Positions 41,338-50,619 of a stretch of DNA of 64,000 bases are shown here, piece by piece. The notes below the pieces were generated by a model. That model was not told where the DNA came from, did no database searches, and saw only the letters and a program-made list of their open reading frames with translations. Numbering within the stretch: position 1 is the first letter of the stretch; every line of letters begins with the position of its first letter. Location of the stretch: contig CP113928.1 of the NCBI GenBank assembly GCA_029392055.1, forward strand, positions 1,176,501-1,240,500, read 5' to 3'. Origin of the DNA: Leuconostocaceae bacterium ESL0723. Its GTDB lineage: Bacteria; Bacillota; Bacilli; Lactobacillales; Lactobacillaceae. The position numbers were made by a program, and so were the translations under genes.

Positions 41338-42040
41338 ACTTTAATTCCTGGAAGAACTCGCTGGCATCCCCAATCACTTGGTGGATGTTAGCGGGTGCTG
41401 GAATTTGTTCTAGGTTCACTGCTAATAAACGGGCGTCCGGACTAGCATACTGAATCAGACCAGCAAAGGGATAAACCCGGAAACTAGTACCAACGACGAC
41501 AATTAAGTCGGCCTGGCTAACCCATTCAATCGATGGTTCCACCCCAAAGGGCTGTTCCTCATAGAAGGTAATCCGAGGACGTAAAATCGCCCCATCGCCC
41601 GGCCGGTAAAGGGAGTGCAGGTACTCTTTAACCGTGGCAGGCTTGCCATCAACCGGGGCATAAATGTCATAAAGGGAACCGTGGAAGCGAATCAAACGGT
41701 CCGATGGCGTACCAGCCTTGACGTGTAAATCATCCACGTTTTGGGTCACAATCTTCGCCCGGCCAGCCTTGGCCATTTCAGCCATCTTGTCATGGATGAC
41801 ATTGGGCTTGGCATCGGGGAAGTACATGTTGTCCTTCATGAACTGATACTGCTTTTCCGGCTCTGTTCGAAAGGCCGTAGCACTGAGCAGGTATTCCGGT
41901 GACAGGGTCACCCCGTTATAAATCCCGTTTTTGGAACGGTAATCTGGAATACCTGATGGTGTCGAAACCCCGGCCCCGGTCAGGAATAAAATCCGCTGGG
42001 CCTGGTCAAATTCGGCTTGAATTTCTGGTGTTACCAACAT
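41336..42040 (-). CDS. Sirtuin-type NAD-dependent protein deacylase lacking the zinc-ribbon cysteines
   Basis: 234 residues. The NAD core is intact: LTGAGVSTPSGIPDYRS, TQNVDDLH, catalytic His120 in RFHGSLYD, GTSFRVYPFAGL. The small domain that usually holds CxxC...CxxC instead has Ala128/Asp131 and Arg146/Asp149; the whole protein has no cysteine. Start at ATG 42040 after GAGAGGTG. Last gene of ppx-mvaA-unknown-sir2. Deacylase activity is expected from the catalytic residues but the zinc-free small domain is unusual. Confidence 0.88.
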   Translation of the reverse strand: MLVTPEIQAEFDQAQRILFLTGAGVSTPSGIPDYRSKNGIYNGVTLSPEYLLSATAFRTEPEKQYQFMKDNMYFPDAKPNVIHDKMAEMAKAGRAKIVTQNVDDLHVKAGTPSDRLIRFHGSLYDIYAPVDGKPATVKEYLHSLYRPGDGAILRPRITFYEEQPFGVEPSIEWVSQADLIVVVGTSFRVYPFAGLIQYASPDARLLAVNLEQIPAPANIHQVIGDASEFFQELK

Positions 42041-42045
42041 TTCAA

Positions 42046-42996
42046 TCACCTCTCAATATAGGGTAGGGCCAACTTTTGGAAAAGTTCGCCGACCGGTAGG
42101 TCATAAAGTTCCCGGAAAAAGGCCGGCCGGTCCGCCTCGTCAGCTGGTGGAGCGATAACAAAGCTATTTTGCTGATCACCCTTGTTCAGCCCAACGAAGG
42201 CAGTTTGCTGAGTTTGAATGTCAAACATTTCGCTGTGGAAAATGTCAAAGACCTGCTTAACCGGCAGACTTAACTGTCGCTTAGAAAGCACTGAGGTTAG
42301 CGTGACGTATTCACGGGCATTGACACTGGGCAGTTCCCAGTCGGTCAAAGTCTGGTCCACACCGGTAAAGGTTTGGACCACCAGGCGGCGTAATTGACGG
42401 GGCTGCTTCAAATCGGCGGACAGAATTGGGTCCACCAAGCTCTTAGCAGCCACGTAAGCCCGTGGATAATTTTCATCTAAGTCGGCCAGCAAACCGTCGG
42501 TTCCTTCGATTCGGTTCGCAAAGACCAGGGCATCCATGACTGCTAACAGGCGCCAGAGACTCTCGCCGTCAATTTCGTCACTTTCAGGACTGACGCCCGC
42601 AGCTAGGCCAGCACGGTAGGCCGCTACCGTGTCTTCATCAGTCAGGCCGTGCTGGGCTAATTCCTGGTAGGTGATGGCATGGACGACTACCCGGTGCATC
42701 CGGGTGGCCAAGCTAATCAACTGGTCATCTAGGTCTTGGTCATGAAAAGACAAGGCAAAGAAAATCTGCGGCATAATGCCGTTTAAGGCCAGCAACATTT
42801 TTAAGAGCTCATTGCCCAGGACAAAGTCAGCCTGGGTCTGGTCAGGCACCTCAATTAGGAGCCGGTCGGCCAGGGCATCCTGGCTGACGTGGTCGGGATG
42901 CAATTCGCCACTATTTTCCTGGCCCACCCGGACCATGACGGTCCCAGGATAGGTCTGGTTAACTTGGTCTAAAAGGGTTTGAATTTTGGGGTTCAT
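42046..42996 (-). CDS. Conserved lactobacillal protein of unknown function (IpaB/EvcA-type annotation)
   Basis: 316 residues, acidic, no signal or membrane segment. It resembles, from memory, proteins labelled IpaB/EvcA family in lactobacilli, a label with no proven function. Visible landmarks are ADFVLGNELLKMLLALNG, which looks like a helical NELL/HELL segment, FHDQDLDDQLISLATRMHR, and a C-terminal IFHSEMFDIQTQQTAFVGL. It overlaps mvaA by 38 bases and abuts sir2, so it is translated within the mevalonate-linked operon. Confidence 0.6.
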   Translation of the reverse strand: MNPKIQTLLDQVNQTYPGTVMVRVGQENSGELHPDHVSQDALADRLLIEVPDQTQADFVLGNELLKMLLALNGIMPQIFFALSFHDQDLDDQLISLATRMHRVVVHAITYQELAQHGLTDEDTVAAYRAGLAAGVSPESDEIDGESLWRLLAVMDALVFANRIEGTDGLLADLDENYPRAYVAAKSLVDPILSADLKQPRQLRRLVVQTFTGVDQTLTDWELPSVNAREYVTLTSVLSKRQLSLPVKQVFDIFHSEMFDIQTQQTAFVGLNKGDQQNSFVIAPPADEADRPAFFRELYDLPVGELFQKLALPYIER

Positions 42997-44215
42997 GCTG
43001 ACGTAACTCCTCTAGTTTCTGCTGGGCCACCGTGCTGTCCAATTGTTCGGATTCTGCCAGGGCCGCCACCAAGGGACCAACTTCATCTGGTTGGGCGCCA
43101 ACCTGGAGGGCGAGCGCCCGGGCCTGCATCCGCATATGGCCGGCCTGAATCCCCTCACTACTCAGGGCCTTGAGGGCGGCTAGATTTTGGGCCAAGCCTA
43201 CCGCGGCTAAGACTCCACGCAGGTGGCGACCATCCGGGTTACCGAGAATTTCTAGGGCGGTTTGCGCCGCTGGCAGGGCGCCAATGGCGCCCCCAACCGT
43301 ACCGACTGGTAGTGGCAGGGTCAGTTCGCCTAAGAGCTGAGTACCGTCTTCACTGAGCTGCCAGTGCGATAAGCTGTGATACTGGCCGTCACCAGCTGCC
43401 CAAGCATGGCCGGCGGCACTGATGGCGCGAGTATCATTACCGGTTGCGAGGGTTACGGCGGCAATCCCGTTATAGATGCCTTTATTTTCAGTAGTAGCCC
43501 GGTAGATATCGACCCCACCAAAGTCACTGAGGGCCGCAATTTTACGGGCCACGTCCTGACCACCCAGGTCGGAGACTGCCACTTTCCCTTGGGCAGTGAT
43601 GACCTGGTGAGGACTGTAATTACTCAAAATTGCCGCCACAAAGTGATCAGCAAAGGGGTCAAAAACCGAACGTTCGCCCTCTAGGATGGTGTTCACGATA
43701 TTGGCGCCCATGGCCGCCTGCGTATCAATCGCAAAATCAACACTGGCCCGTTGCCCTGGCAGGGCTCGAACGGTCACGTCGACCAGTCCCCCACCTCGTC
43801 GGTAAATCGAAGGCTTAGCCCGCTGGGCCGCGTCATCGATTTCATCTCGGTGCTGAACCACAAAATCAGCTAAGTCATCAGCATTCAGACCGGCAAAGAG
43901 CAGCTGACCAACCGTGGTCAGCGATTTCTGACCGGTAGTCGTCACGCCACCTTGAAGTCCCAAGAGCCGGGCACCGTTATTGGCGGCCGCGACAACACTG
44001 GGTTCCTCAGTCACCATCGGCACGGTATAACCCTGACCATCCACAATCAAATTACCCAACAGTCCCAGGGGCAAGTTGTAATCACTGATATAGTTTTCAA
44101 TCAGCTGGCTATTTTGCCGGCTTTGATGCCGTTTTAACGCCGCCTTGGTGTCCTTACTGACCGTCAGGCGGTCAATGCGTTCATCAGGGCTCAGTTGGTA
44201 GAACTTCTTAGCCAT
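42959..44215 (-). CDS. mvaA: Class II hydroxymethylglutaryl-CoA reductase
   Basis: Reduces HMG-CoA to mevalonate for isoprenoid synthesis. ENYISDYNLPLGLLGNLIVDG, VPMVTEEPSVVAAANNGARL (catalytic Glu), FAIDTQAAMGANIVNTILEG (catalytic Asp and NAD-binding) and ALAAVGLAQNLAAL with a late region for the catalytic His GIQAGHMRMQ are seen. Length 418 is normal. ATG 44215 has GGAGCAGGATT upstream. Overlaps ppx by eight bases. Confidence 0.95.
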   Translation of the reverse strand: MAKKFYQLSPDERIDRLTVSKDTKAALKRHQSRQNSQLIENYISDYNLPLGLLGNLIVDGQGYTVPMVTEEPSVVAAANNGARLLGLQGGVTTTGQKSLTTVGQLLFAGLNADDLADFVVQHRDEIDDAAQRAKPSIYRRGGGLVDVTVRALPGQRASVDFAIDTQAAMGANIVNTILEGERSVFDPFADHFVAAILSNYSPHQVITAQGKVAVSDLGGQDVARKIAALSDFGGVDIYRATTENKGIYNGIAAVTLATGNDTRAISAAGHAWAAGDGQYHSLSHWQLSEDGTQLLGELTLPLPVGTVGGAIGALPAAQTALEILGNPDGRHLRGVLAAVGLAQNLAALKALSSEGIQAGHMRMQARALALQVGAQPDEVGPLVAALAESEQLDSTVAQQKLEELRQHEPQNSNPFRPS

Positions 44216-45137
44216 AATCCTGCTCCAACTTTTCGGCAATCAGGCCTTCGCGGACCCCACTTTCAGAGAAAATCACACGGGGTGAATCAATAGCCTGCAT
44301 CAGGTTAATCAGGGGCAGGAGACCAGAAATGATGATATCAGCCCGGGATTTTTCTAGGCCGGCAATCCGTTCCCGGCCGGCCCGGTCAGTCCGGCTGAGT
44401 TGCTTAAATAGCTTCACGACCAAAGAACGGTCCATGGTAAAGCCGTGAATCTGGTTGACGTGCTTCTCACCCAAAAAGGTCCGAGCAATCTTGGCCAGGG
44501 AACGGTTAGCACCACCCAGCAAAATCACCGGCTCACCCTTAAAGTCAGCTAGCCAACCTAATTCTTGGTACTGGCTGGTAATGTCCTGGCAGGCCTGGTC
44601 CAAGTTCTCCTGCTTAATGTGATTGGCCAGGTGGTATTTTTCAGAGAGGTTGACGGCCCCAAAGGGCAGGCTGACTTCGGCCTCGGCCTGGCGGTCTTTG
44701 AAACCAATTAGTTCGACTGAAGCACCACCGGTATCCAGGATGACCCCAGTTGGTAACTGCTTCAAACTGGCCATCACCCCGAGATAATCGTAGTGGGCCT
44801 CTTGATCACCAGTTAGGACCTGGAGGTCAATCCCGACCTGGTCGTGGACGGCCTTTAAGAAATCGGCCTGGTTACGGGCAGTCCGGACCGCCGCGGTGGT
44901 AATACTACGGATTTCACAGTCGGGGTAAGTCTTAATCTTGTCTCGAAAACGCTTTAAAACCTTAATCGTCCGGGCCATTGGCTCGGGCTTTAGGGTCAGC
45001 TCTGGTCCCATATTTTGGGCCAGGCGGGTATCTTGTTTTTCGCGGAGTAATTCAGTATACGTGCCATCAGGGTGCAACTCTTCGATAACCATCCGAGTGG
45101 AGTTACTCCCCAAATCAATAATTGCCAAATACACCAT
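44208..45137 (-). CDS. ppx: Ppx/GppA-family exopolyphosphatase
   Basis: 309 residues, ASKHA fold: IDLGSNSTRMVIEEL (phosphate loop 1), ITTAAVRTARN, LDTGGASVELIGF (loop 2). Hydrolyses polyphosphate or pppGpp. The short form lacks the HD-like C-terminal domain. First gene of the operon with mvaA and sir2. Confidence 0.93.
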   Translation of the reverse strand: MVYLAIIDLGSNSTRMVIEELHPDGTYTELLREKQDTRLAQNMGPELTLKPEPMARTIKVLKRFRDKIKTYPDCEIRSITTAAVRTARNQADFLKAVHDQVGIDLQVLTGDQEAHYDYLGVMASLKQLPTGVILDTGGASVELIGFKDRQAEAEVSLPFGAVNLSEKYHLANHIKQENLDQACQDITSQYQELGWLADFKGEPVILLGGANRSLAKIARTFLGEKHVNQIHGFTMDRSLVVKLFKQLSRTDRAGRERIAGLEKSRADIIISGLLPLINLMQAIDSPRVIFSESGVREGLIAEKLEQDYG

Positions 45138-45193
45138 GTAGGTACCTACTTCTCATAGAATCTTACCTCAGTATACCACGAGACCCGGGCAGC

Positions 45194-45215
45194 AAAAAAA
45201 GCGCCGCAGCGCTTT
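45194..45215 (-). terminator. Terminator of the LCP gene
   Basis: agcgc/gcgct stem (45200-45204, 45209-45213) followed by seven T on the minus strand. Confidence 0.82.
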
Positions 45216-45220
45216 TAAAC

Positions 45221-46369
45221 TTAATCAGTATCTAAACTTTCACCGATGACCTGAAGGTTATCACTGGCAACCCGCTGGTAGGCAGCTGGCACTTCGCCAC
45301 CAAACTGGGTGCCCGTTGATTTCTTTGGCAGGTCCAAAGCAGCTCGGAGCACGTTGGTGACCCGCTGCTTCTCTTTTTGCGGCACCATCTGATAAGAAAT
45401 ACCACCATAAGTGTCCATGGTGCCCTGCATATGATCTGAAACCTGGTCATGGGCCGCTGAACGGTAGTGCAGCAGCATCTTTTCCATGTTCTTAAAGCTA
45501 ATGTCAGTTTCGGCACTCTTAGAAACACTCTGCATGAACTGAGGGTTCAAGAGGGCACGCGGACTAACAGCCTTGTCAATCAGGGCCTTTAAGACCAGAC
45601 GCTGACGTAGCTGACGGCCGTAGTCGCCATCCGGGTCATCATAGCGCATCCGGCTGAAGGCCAGGGCGGCATCCCCGTTCATCACCGTCTTGGTTGCTGA
45701 CCAGGTCTTACCGTTGTCGTCTGAGTGCTCATAGGACGTACTACCCTTGTGGAAGCGGTAAAGGTTAGGACCGTAGGAATGAGCCGTGTCTTGACTGTAC
45801 TGGAAGCTCAGCGGTGACTTCACTGAAACGCCACCAACCTGGTTGACCAGGGTTTCTAGACCCTTCATGTTGACCAGGGCGTAGAAATCAATCGGCACGT
45901 TCAGGTAGGCCTGGACGGTCTGCATGGCCGCCCCGACCCCACCAATTGGGAAGGCCGCGTTCATCTTCTGGGGGAAGGTGTCTTCGTAGCCAATGATGGC
46001 AACCATGATATCACGCGGAATCGACATAGTCGTAATCTTGTTCTGGCTCGGATTAACGGTCACCACCATCATCGAATCGGTCAGGCCGTCCCGGTCACGG
46101 TTCAACTCGCCGACATCCGTTCCCATCACGAGGATTGAGAAGGGCTTTTTATCGGCAATCAGTTGGTTAACATCACGGGCCTTGCTGATTCCGGCATCGC
46201 CCTGCATGTTATCGACCGAGTGCTTAAACTGGAGGAATAGAAGCCCACCGGCGATGGACAGCAGTAAGATGATAATTAGAAAAATGTTGAGCAGGCGGCC
46301 GCCCCAACGGTTGGACTTAACCGTACTTGGCTGCTGGCGCTCGGGCTGGTTTTGATGACGTTGATCCAT
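45221..46369 (-). CDS. LytR-CpsA-Psr (LCP) family cell-wall polymer ligase
   Basis: 382 residues: cytosolic N-terminus rich in Gln/Arg, one membrane helix (about 28-48), then the LCP domain with ILVMGTDVGELNRDRDGLTD, KITTMSIPRDIMV, DFYALVNMKGLETLVNQVGG, AFSRMRYDDPDGDYGRQLRQ. LCP enzymes join teichoic acids or polysaccharide to peptidoglycan. A TATAAT (46398-46403 region, minus strand) lies upstream. Single gene with terminator. Confidence 0.93.
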   Translation of the reverse strand: MDQRHQNQPERQQPSTVKSNRWGGRLLNIFLIIILLLSIAGGLLFLQFKHSVDNMQGDAGISKARDVNQLIADKKPFSILVMGTDVGELNRDRDGLTDSMMVVTVNPSQNKITTMSIPRDIMVAIIGYEDTFPQKMNAAFPIGGVGAAMQTVQAYLNVPIDFYALVNMKGLETLVNQVGGVSVKSPLSFQYSQDTAHSYGPNLYRFHKGSTSYEHSDDNGKTWSATKTVMNGDAALAFSRMRYDDPDGDYGRQLRQRLVLKALIDKAVSPRALLNPQFMQSVSKSAETDISFKNMEKMLLHYRSAAHDQVSDHMQGTMDTYGGISYQMVPQKEKQRVTNVLRAALDLPKKSTGTQFGGEVPAAYQRVASDNLQVIGESLDTD

Positions 46370-46461
46370 GCGTACTGAACTCCATTAATGCAATAGCTGT
46401 ATTATAACGTAAATCCTTAGTCCCCGCTAAAACAATCCCCCTGCCCCGACATAAGTCCACC

Positions 46462-46484
46462 AAAAAAGACCCTGACGGGTCTTT
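46462..46484 (-). terminator. Terminator of the MacB-like ABC gene
   Basis: aaagaccc/gggtcttt stem (46465-46472, 46477-46484), six T on the minus strand. Confidence 0.85.
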
Positions 46485-46488
46485 GATT

Positions 46489-48477
46489 TTAATCAGCGGC
46501 AAGAGCGTCAATCGTATTCAAATTAGCGGCCTTCCGGGATGGAATGTAACTGGCTGCCAGGGCAATCACAATACTAATTGCGGCGGCTTCCAAGACGTTG
46601 ACCGTTGAAATCCGGACCATCTTGTCCTGGGCGAGACTGTATAAGAAGTGATTCATTACGGCCTGACCGACAAAGGCCAAGGCAATTCCAACCAAGGCGG
46701 CAATGATGCCAATCAGGAGGGCTTCATTGATAAAGAGCCCCCGGATATCCTTGGCACGGGCACCTAGGGCCCGCAGAACCCCGATTTCCTTGGTCCGCTC
46801 CGCCACCGACATGTAGGTGGTCACGATAATCATAATAGCTGAAACCGCCAGGGCAATGGCTGAGATTGAGGCCAGGATATAGGTCGCAATGTTGGTAATC
46901 CGGGTCACCGTGTTCAAAGTTTCATCAAACGGTGCTACCGCAAAGGCGGCCTGACCGTTATTGGTCACCTCGTTAATCTTTTGCACGGTCGACTTGACGT
47001 GGTCGGTATTATCAACGTGGGCCACCGCGAAGTTAAAGCCGGTACTTGCGTTAGCGCTAGTCAATTCAGTCTTAAACTCATTTTCCGTCACCGCAAAGAT
47101 TTGGCGGGCCTGGTTACCATCGGCCACACCGACAATCTTCAAATCCGTGTTGATGGTAACCGGGTTGTTACTGTCATCGTAGGCCACATAGGAAACGTGG
47201 AGAGTTTTACCAACCGCACTCTTCCAATCCGAAGACATTTTCTGGGCAAAGGTCTTATCGACCACAATTTCGCCGTTGTGCTTGGCATTGCGGCCGGCCT
47301 TAATAATGGACTCATTCAGATTAGGCGTCCAAGAGCGAATTGGTGCTGCCATCTGGGCCTGATTGTTATTGTAATTAAAGTTGGCGTTACTAATGTAGTA
47401 ACCGCCATAGACCTTGGTGACGTGCTTAATCTTGCTGAGCTGCTCAAGGCTGCCAGCATCCATGGTCGTTTGATTATAGTTGGTCTGCTGGGCCTGCTGG
47501 TTTTCTGTAATCTTTTCCAACGGGCTCAACTTATTATCATTGCTAATGTTCTTGTAGACCTGGGGATAAGTCGGACTAGCCAGCTGGCTAACCTGGCTAT
47601 TCACGTAGGCCCGCACGCCGTTTCCCAGTCCCAAGAAGAGGATGACTGAGAAGACACCAATCGCTGAACCTAAAATAATCAGGCAGCTCTGCAGCCAGTT
47701 ATAGCGGAGATGGCGGAAGGCCATCTGCCAAATTGTCCGGGCTGACAGATTACGCGAGTGAAGACGGTTAACAATCTTTGGCACTTCAAAGGCCGGCTTG
47801 AGTTTCTTATCATCCGCAATCCGCCCGTCTTGCATGTACAAGATCCGGCTACCGTAATGGGCCACTTCCTTGGAGTGGGTCACCATGATAACCAGCTTCC
47901 CCTCTTCGGCAATCTGCTCTAAGAGGGCCAGGACTTCAGCCGTGTTTCCCTCATCCAGGGCACCGGTGGGCTCATCGGCGATGATAATGTCCGGATCACC
48001 AGCTAGGGCCCGGGCAATGGCGACACGCTGCTTCTGTCCGCCGGAAAGCTGGGATGGATACTTGTGAATGTGCTCGGCCAGACCAACCTTACGTAGCAGT
48101 AATTTAGCCCGCTCCTTCCGCTCAGACGCACTTAAAGTGGTCATGTTCAGGGCGGTTTCCACGTTTTCCAGGTTGGTTTGATAGTTAATCAGGTTAAAGC
48201 CTTGGAAAATATAACCAATTGTCTGCCGGCGATAATTATCGAGCTGGTGTTGCTTGTGATGGTCTAGGAGATGGCCGTTGACCACGACTTCGCCTTCGAA
48301 ATTACGGTCCAAACCACCGATAATGTTCATCAAAGTGGATTTTCCGCCACCAGACTCACCCAAGATGGAAACAAATTCACCCTTCTTAAAGGCCAGGTTG
48401 ATCCCCTTTAAGACTGGAAACTCCTTCTTGCCCGTGAAGTAGGACTTAAAAATATTATGTAGTTCTAGAAAAGCCAT
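46489..48477 (-). CDS. MacB-type ABC transporter, fused ATPase and permease
   Basis: 662 residues. ATPase at the N-terminus (about 1-225): GESGGGKSTLMN, LSGGQKQRVAIARALA, IIADEPTGALD. The permease half has one membrane helix (~265), a large extracellular MacB-PCD domain (~290-515) and three C-terminal helices with RTKEIGVLRALGARAKDIRG. Type VII ABC systems of this kind act on peptides or lipoproteins by mechanotransmission, often in antimicrobial-peptide resistance. Start taken as ATG 48477, whose MAFLELHNIFKSY opens the ATPase; 48510 is longer without support. No two-component or accessory gene adjoins it. Confidence 0.9.
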   Translation of the reverse strand: MAFLELHNIFKSYFTGKKEFPVLKGINLAFKKGEFVSILGESGGGKSTLMNIIGGLDRNFEGEVVVNGHLLDHHKQHQLDNYRRQTIGYIFQGFNLINYQTNLENVETALNMTTLSASERKERAKLLLRKVGLAEHIHKYPSQLSGGQKQRVAIARALAGDPDIIIADEPTGALDEGNTAEVLALLEQIAEEGKLVIMVTHSKEVAHYGSRILYMQDGRIADDKKLKPAFEVPKIVNRLHSRNLSARTIWQMAFRHLRYNWLQSCLIILGSAIGVFSVILFLGLGNGVRAYVNSQVSQLASPTYPQVYKNISNDNKLSPLEKITENQQAQQTNYNQTTMDAGSLEQLSKIKHVTKVYGGYYISNANFNYNNNQAQMAAPIRSWTPNLNESIIKAGRNAKHNGEIVVDKTFAQKMSSDWKSAVGKTLHVSYVAYDDSNNPVTINTDLKIVGVADGNQARQIFAVTENEFKTELTSANASTGFNFAVAHVDNTDHVKSTVQKINEVTNNGQAAFAVAPFDETLNTVTRITNIATYILASISAIALAVSAIMIIVTTYMSVAERTKEIGVLRALGARAKDIRGLFINEALLIGIIAALVGIALAFVGQAVMNHFLYSLAQDKMVRISTVNVLEAAAISIVIALAASYIPSRKAANLNTIDALAAD

Positions 48478-48625
48478 TAGGTGTCCGTACTCACTTTCAA
48501 AACGGTTCAAATCTGCAGGCCCAGAGGCCTAAGCGCTAAAATCCAATTATAAACGAATCACGACTTTGTCGCCATATTTTAACTAAATTGTAACATAAAA
48601 GTAATAAAGAATTAATTAAGACCAC

Positions 48626-48654
48626 AAAAAAACTACCAAGGAATGGTAGTTTTT
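48626..48654 (-). terminator. Terminator of the LysM-CAP gene
   Basis: actacc/ggtagt stem (48632-48637, 48645-48650) followed by eight T on the minus strand. Confidence 0.85.
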
Positions 48655-48674
48655 CGATTTAGTTTAACAATGGA

Positions 48675-49412
48675 TTAGCCGGCGATACCAACAATCGTGT
48701 CACCAGAAATTCCGAAGCCAACCTTTGAGAATGAAGCGTTAGTCAACCAGTTACGGTGGCTAGGGGTTCCATTAGTAATCATGTTGGTTTCGTTGTACCA
48801 AGCGTCAACAACTGATGCTGGTGAGAAGCCGATAGCAACAACTTCAGGACCAGCGATCTGCTGGAAGTGACCAGTTGGCAAACCGCCGTTAGCGTTACCT
48901 TCTTCGGCACGGCTCTGAGCAGTTGCAGCCAAGCTTGCATCGTAGCGAACTGGTGCCAAACCAAGCGCAGCGCGCTTTGCGTTCATGGCATCAACGATGG
49001 CCTGAACACTTGAGCTTGCACCGGCTGAGTAGCTTGAGTCAGCAGTTGCAGCGGCAGCAGCAGTTGCGTTAGTAGCAGCTGATGAAGTCTGCGTGTTAGC
49101 AACGTTAGCACTTTGGTTAGCGGCTGGGGCAGCAGGGGCAGCTGGAGCAGTCTGCTGAGTAGTAGCAGCCTTCTTAGTTGACTTACCATCAACTTGCAAA
49201 GTCTGACCACTGTAGATCAAGTTCTTGTTAGCGATGTCGTTCCAGTTAACCAATGAGTCAACTGAAGTGTTGTGGTCAACGGCGATCTGTGAAAGGGTGT
49301 CACCTGACTTAACCTTGATGCTGTCAGCGTTAGCTGAAGCAGTTCCGGCAGCAACGAAAGTAGCCGCACCGGCTACAGTAAATAATAATGATTTGTGAAT
49401 AGAATTTTTCAT
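48675..49412 (-). CDS. Secreted LysM-CAP domain protein
   Basis: 245 residues. Signal peptide (1-30, ending ANA-DS), LysM domain (about 32-75: IKVKSGDTLSQIAVDHNTSV, LIYSGQTLQVDG), an Ala/Pro/Gln-rich linker with no structure, then a CAP (SCP/PR-1) domain (about 130-245) with MNAKRAALGLAPVRYDASLA, GHFQQIAG, and TPSHRNWLTNASFSKVGFGI. It binds peptidoglycan non-covalently. The gene uses a restricted, A/T-ending codon set, as highly expressed secreted proteins here do. The 155 bases upstream contain no ORF I would support. Confidence 0.92.
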   Translation of the reverse strand: MKNSIHKSLLFTVAGAATFVAAGTASANADSIKVKSGDTLSQIAVDHNTSVDSLVNWNDIANKNLIYSGQTLQVDGKSTKKAATTQQTAPAAPAAPAANQSANVANTQTSSAATNATAAAAATADSSYSAGASSSVQAIVDAMNAKRAALGLAPVRYDASLAATAQSRAEEGNANGGLPTGHFQQIAGPEVVAIGFSPASVVDAWYNETNMITNGTPSHRNWLTNASFSKVGFGISGDTIVGIAG

Positions 49413-49569
49413 TTTGATTTTTTACTCCATTGTATTTTTCTATGCCCGCTGAAAATACCCCGCGGTCAAAAACAATATCTTAACTATATCTGCCATATAT
49501 TTCATAAACTTTTCTTAAATATGACAATATCGTTACAATTATGTCATGAATATTACAATAAGAGTAAAT

Positions 49570-50541
49570 TTATGTTTCTAAAAGAACAGTACCATAGGTA
49601 AATCCGGCCCCAAATCCGGTCAGCAAAACCCGCTTCCCGCTTAGGTTTTCTGATTTTCTGAGCTGGTCTAGACCCATTGCGATTCCAGCCGATGAACTAT
49701 TACCATAATCCACCACATTTTGAGCAAACTTTTTGATCGGTTGACCCAATTTTTCGGCAATTTTTTCGATAATCCGCAAATTTGCCTGGTGGGGAATGTA
49801 AAAATCAATGTCATCTGGCGTCAAATTTTGCTTGGCCAGGAAGGAAATAATGTGATCGGGGATAATTTCAGTCACTTCCTGGTAAACCATCCGCCCCTGT
49901 TGGGCAAAAGCATCAATGGAAGGGTAATTATCCGCTGACAGTTCCGTTAATGGTGGAATCTGACCCGAGTGGACCACCTCGGCATCCCCAACCGTGTGCA
50001 TTTCTTCAGCAACCACCTGGCCGCCCTGGTCATCAGCGCCGACAACCGCAGCGCCGGCCCCGTCTCCAAAAAAGACGGTGCTGGTCCGGTCCTTGAAGTT
50101 CATCATCTTTGAGTTCACTTCCGCCGCAATCACCAGGCCGTACTGGTACTGGCCAGAGCGGATAAACTTATCCGCCGTGCTGAGACCAAAGACAAAGCCG
50201 GCACAGGCCGTTGAAATATCAAAGGCCCAGGCTTGGCTGGCCTCTAAATTACGTTGTACCAGAGCCGCCGTGGATGGGGCCAACCCATCAGGGGTAAAGG
50301 TAGTGACAATAATAAAACCCAACTGTTCGGGTTTCACACCGGCCTCAGCCAGCGCTTTACGGGCAGCTTGGGTTGCCAGATCACTTGTATTTTCGCCGCG
50401 TAGGGAAACGTGGCGACTTTTAATCCCAGTGTGACTTTGAATCCACTCGTCAGAGGTATCTACGATTTTAGCAAGGTCATCATTGGTCACAATGTCGGCA
50501 GGGACGTAGTGGCCACTGCCTAAAATTTTCGTTCCCGGCAT
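49570..50541 (-). CDS. fabH: Beta-ketoacyl-ACP synthase III (FabH)
   Basis: 323 residues. Condenses acetyl-CoA with malonyl-ACP to start fatty acid synthesis. Catalytic Cys113 in DISTACAGFVFG, His in IPHQANLRII and Asn in VDYGNSSSAGIAM are all present. It stands alone, away from any fab cluster. No terminator follows within 100 bases. Confidence 0.94.
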   Translation of the reverse strand: MPGTKILGSGHYVPADIVTNDDLAKIVDTSDEWIQSHTGIKSRHVSLRGENTSDLATQAARKALAEAGVKPEQLGFIIVTTFTPDGLAPSTAALVQRNLEASQAWAFDISTACAGFVFGLSTADKFIRSGQYQYGLVIAAEVNSKMMNFKDRTSTVFFGDGAGAAVVGADDQGGQVVAEEMHTVGDAEVVHSGQIPPLTELSADNYPSIDAFAQQGRMVYQEVTEIIPDHIISFLAKQNLTPDDIDFYIPHQANLRIIEKIAEKLGQPIKKFAQNVVDYGNSSSAGIAMGLDQLRKSENLSGKRVLLTGFGAGFTYGTVLLET

Positions 50542-50619
50542 TTCTCTTCCTTATTACATAGGTAAATTTTTGTTGCTTACTAACCAGTGTAATTGTTTCC
50601 TATTAAAACAAGATAAAAA

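Noticed and set aside
49395-49601. 68-codon plus-strand frame between the LysM-CAP gene and fabH
   Set aside because: Overlaps the ends of two well-supported minus-strand genes and has no ribosome site or domain.
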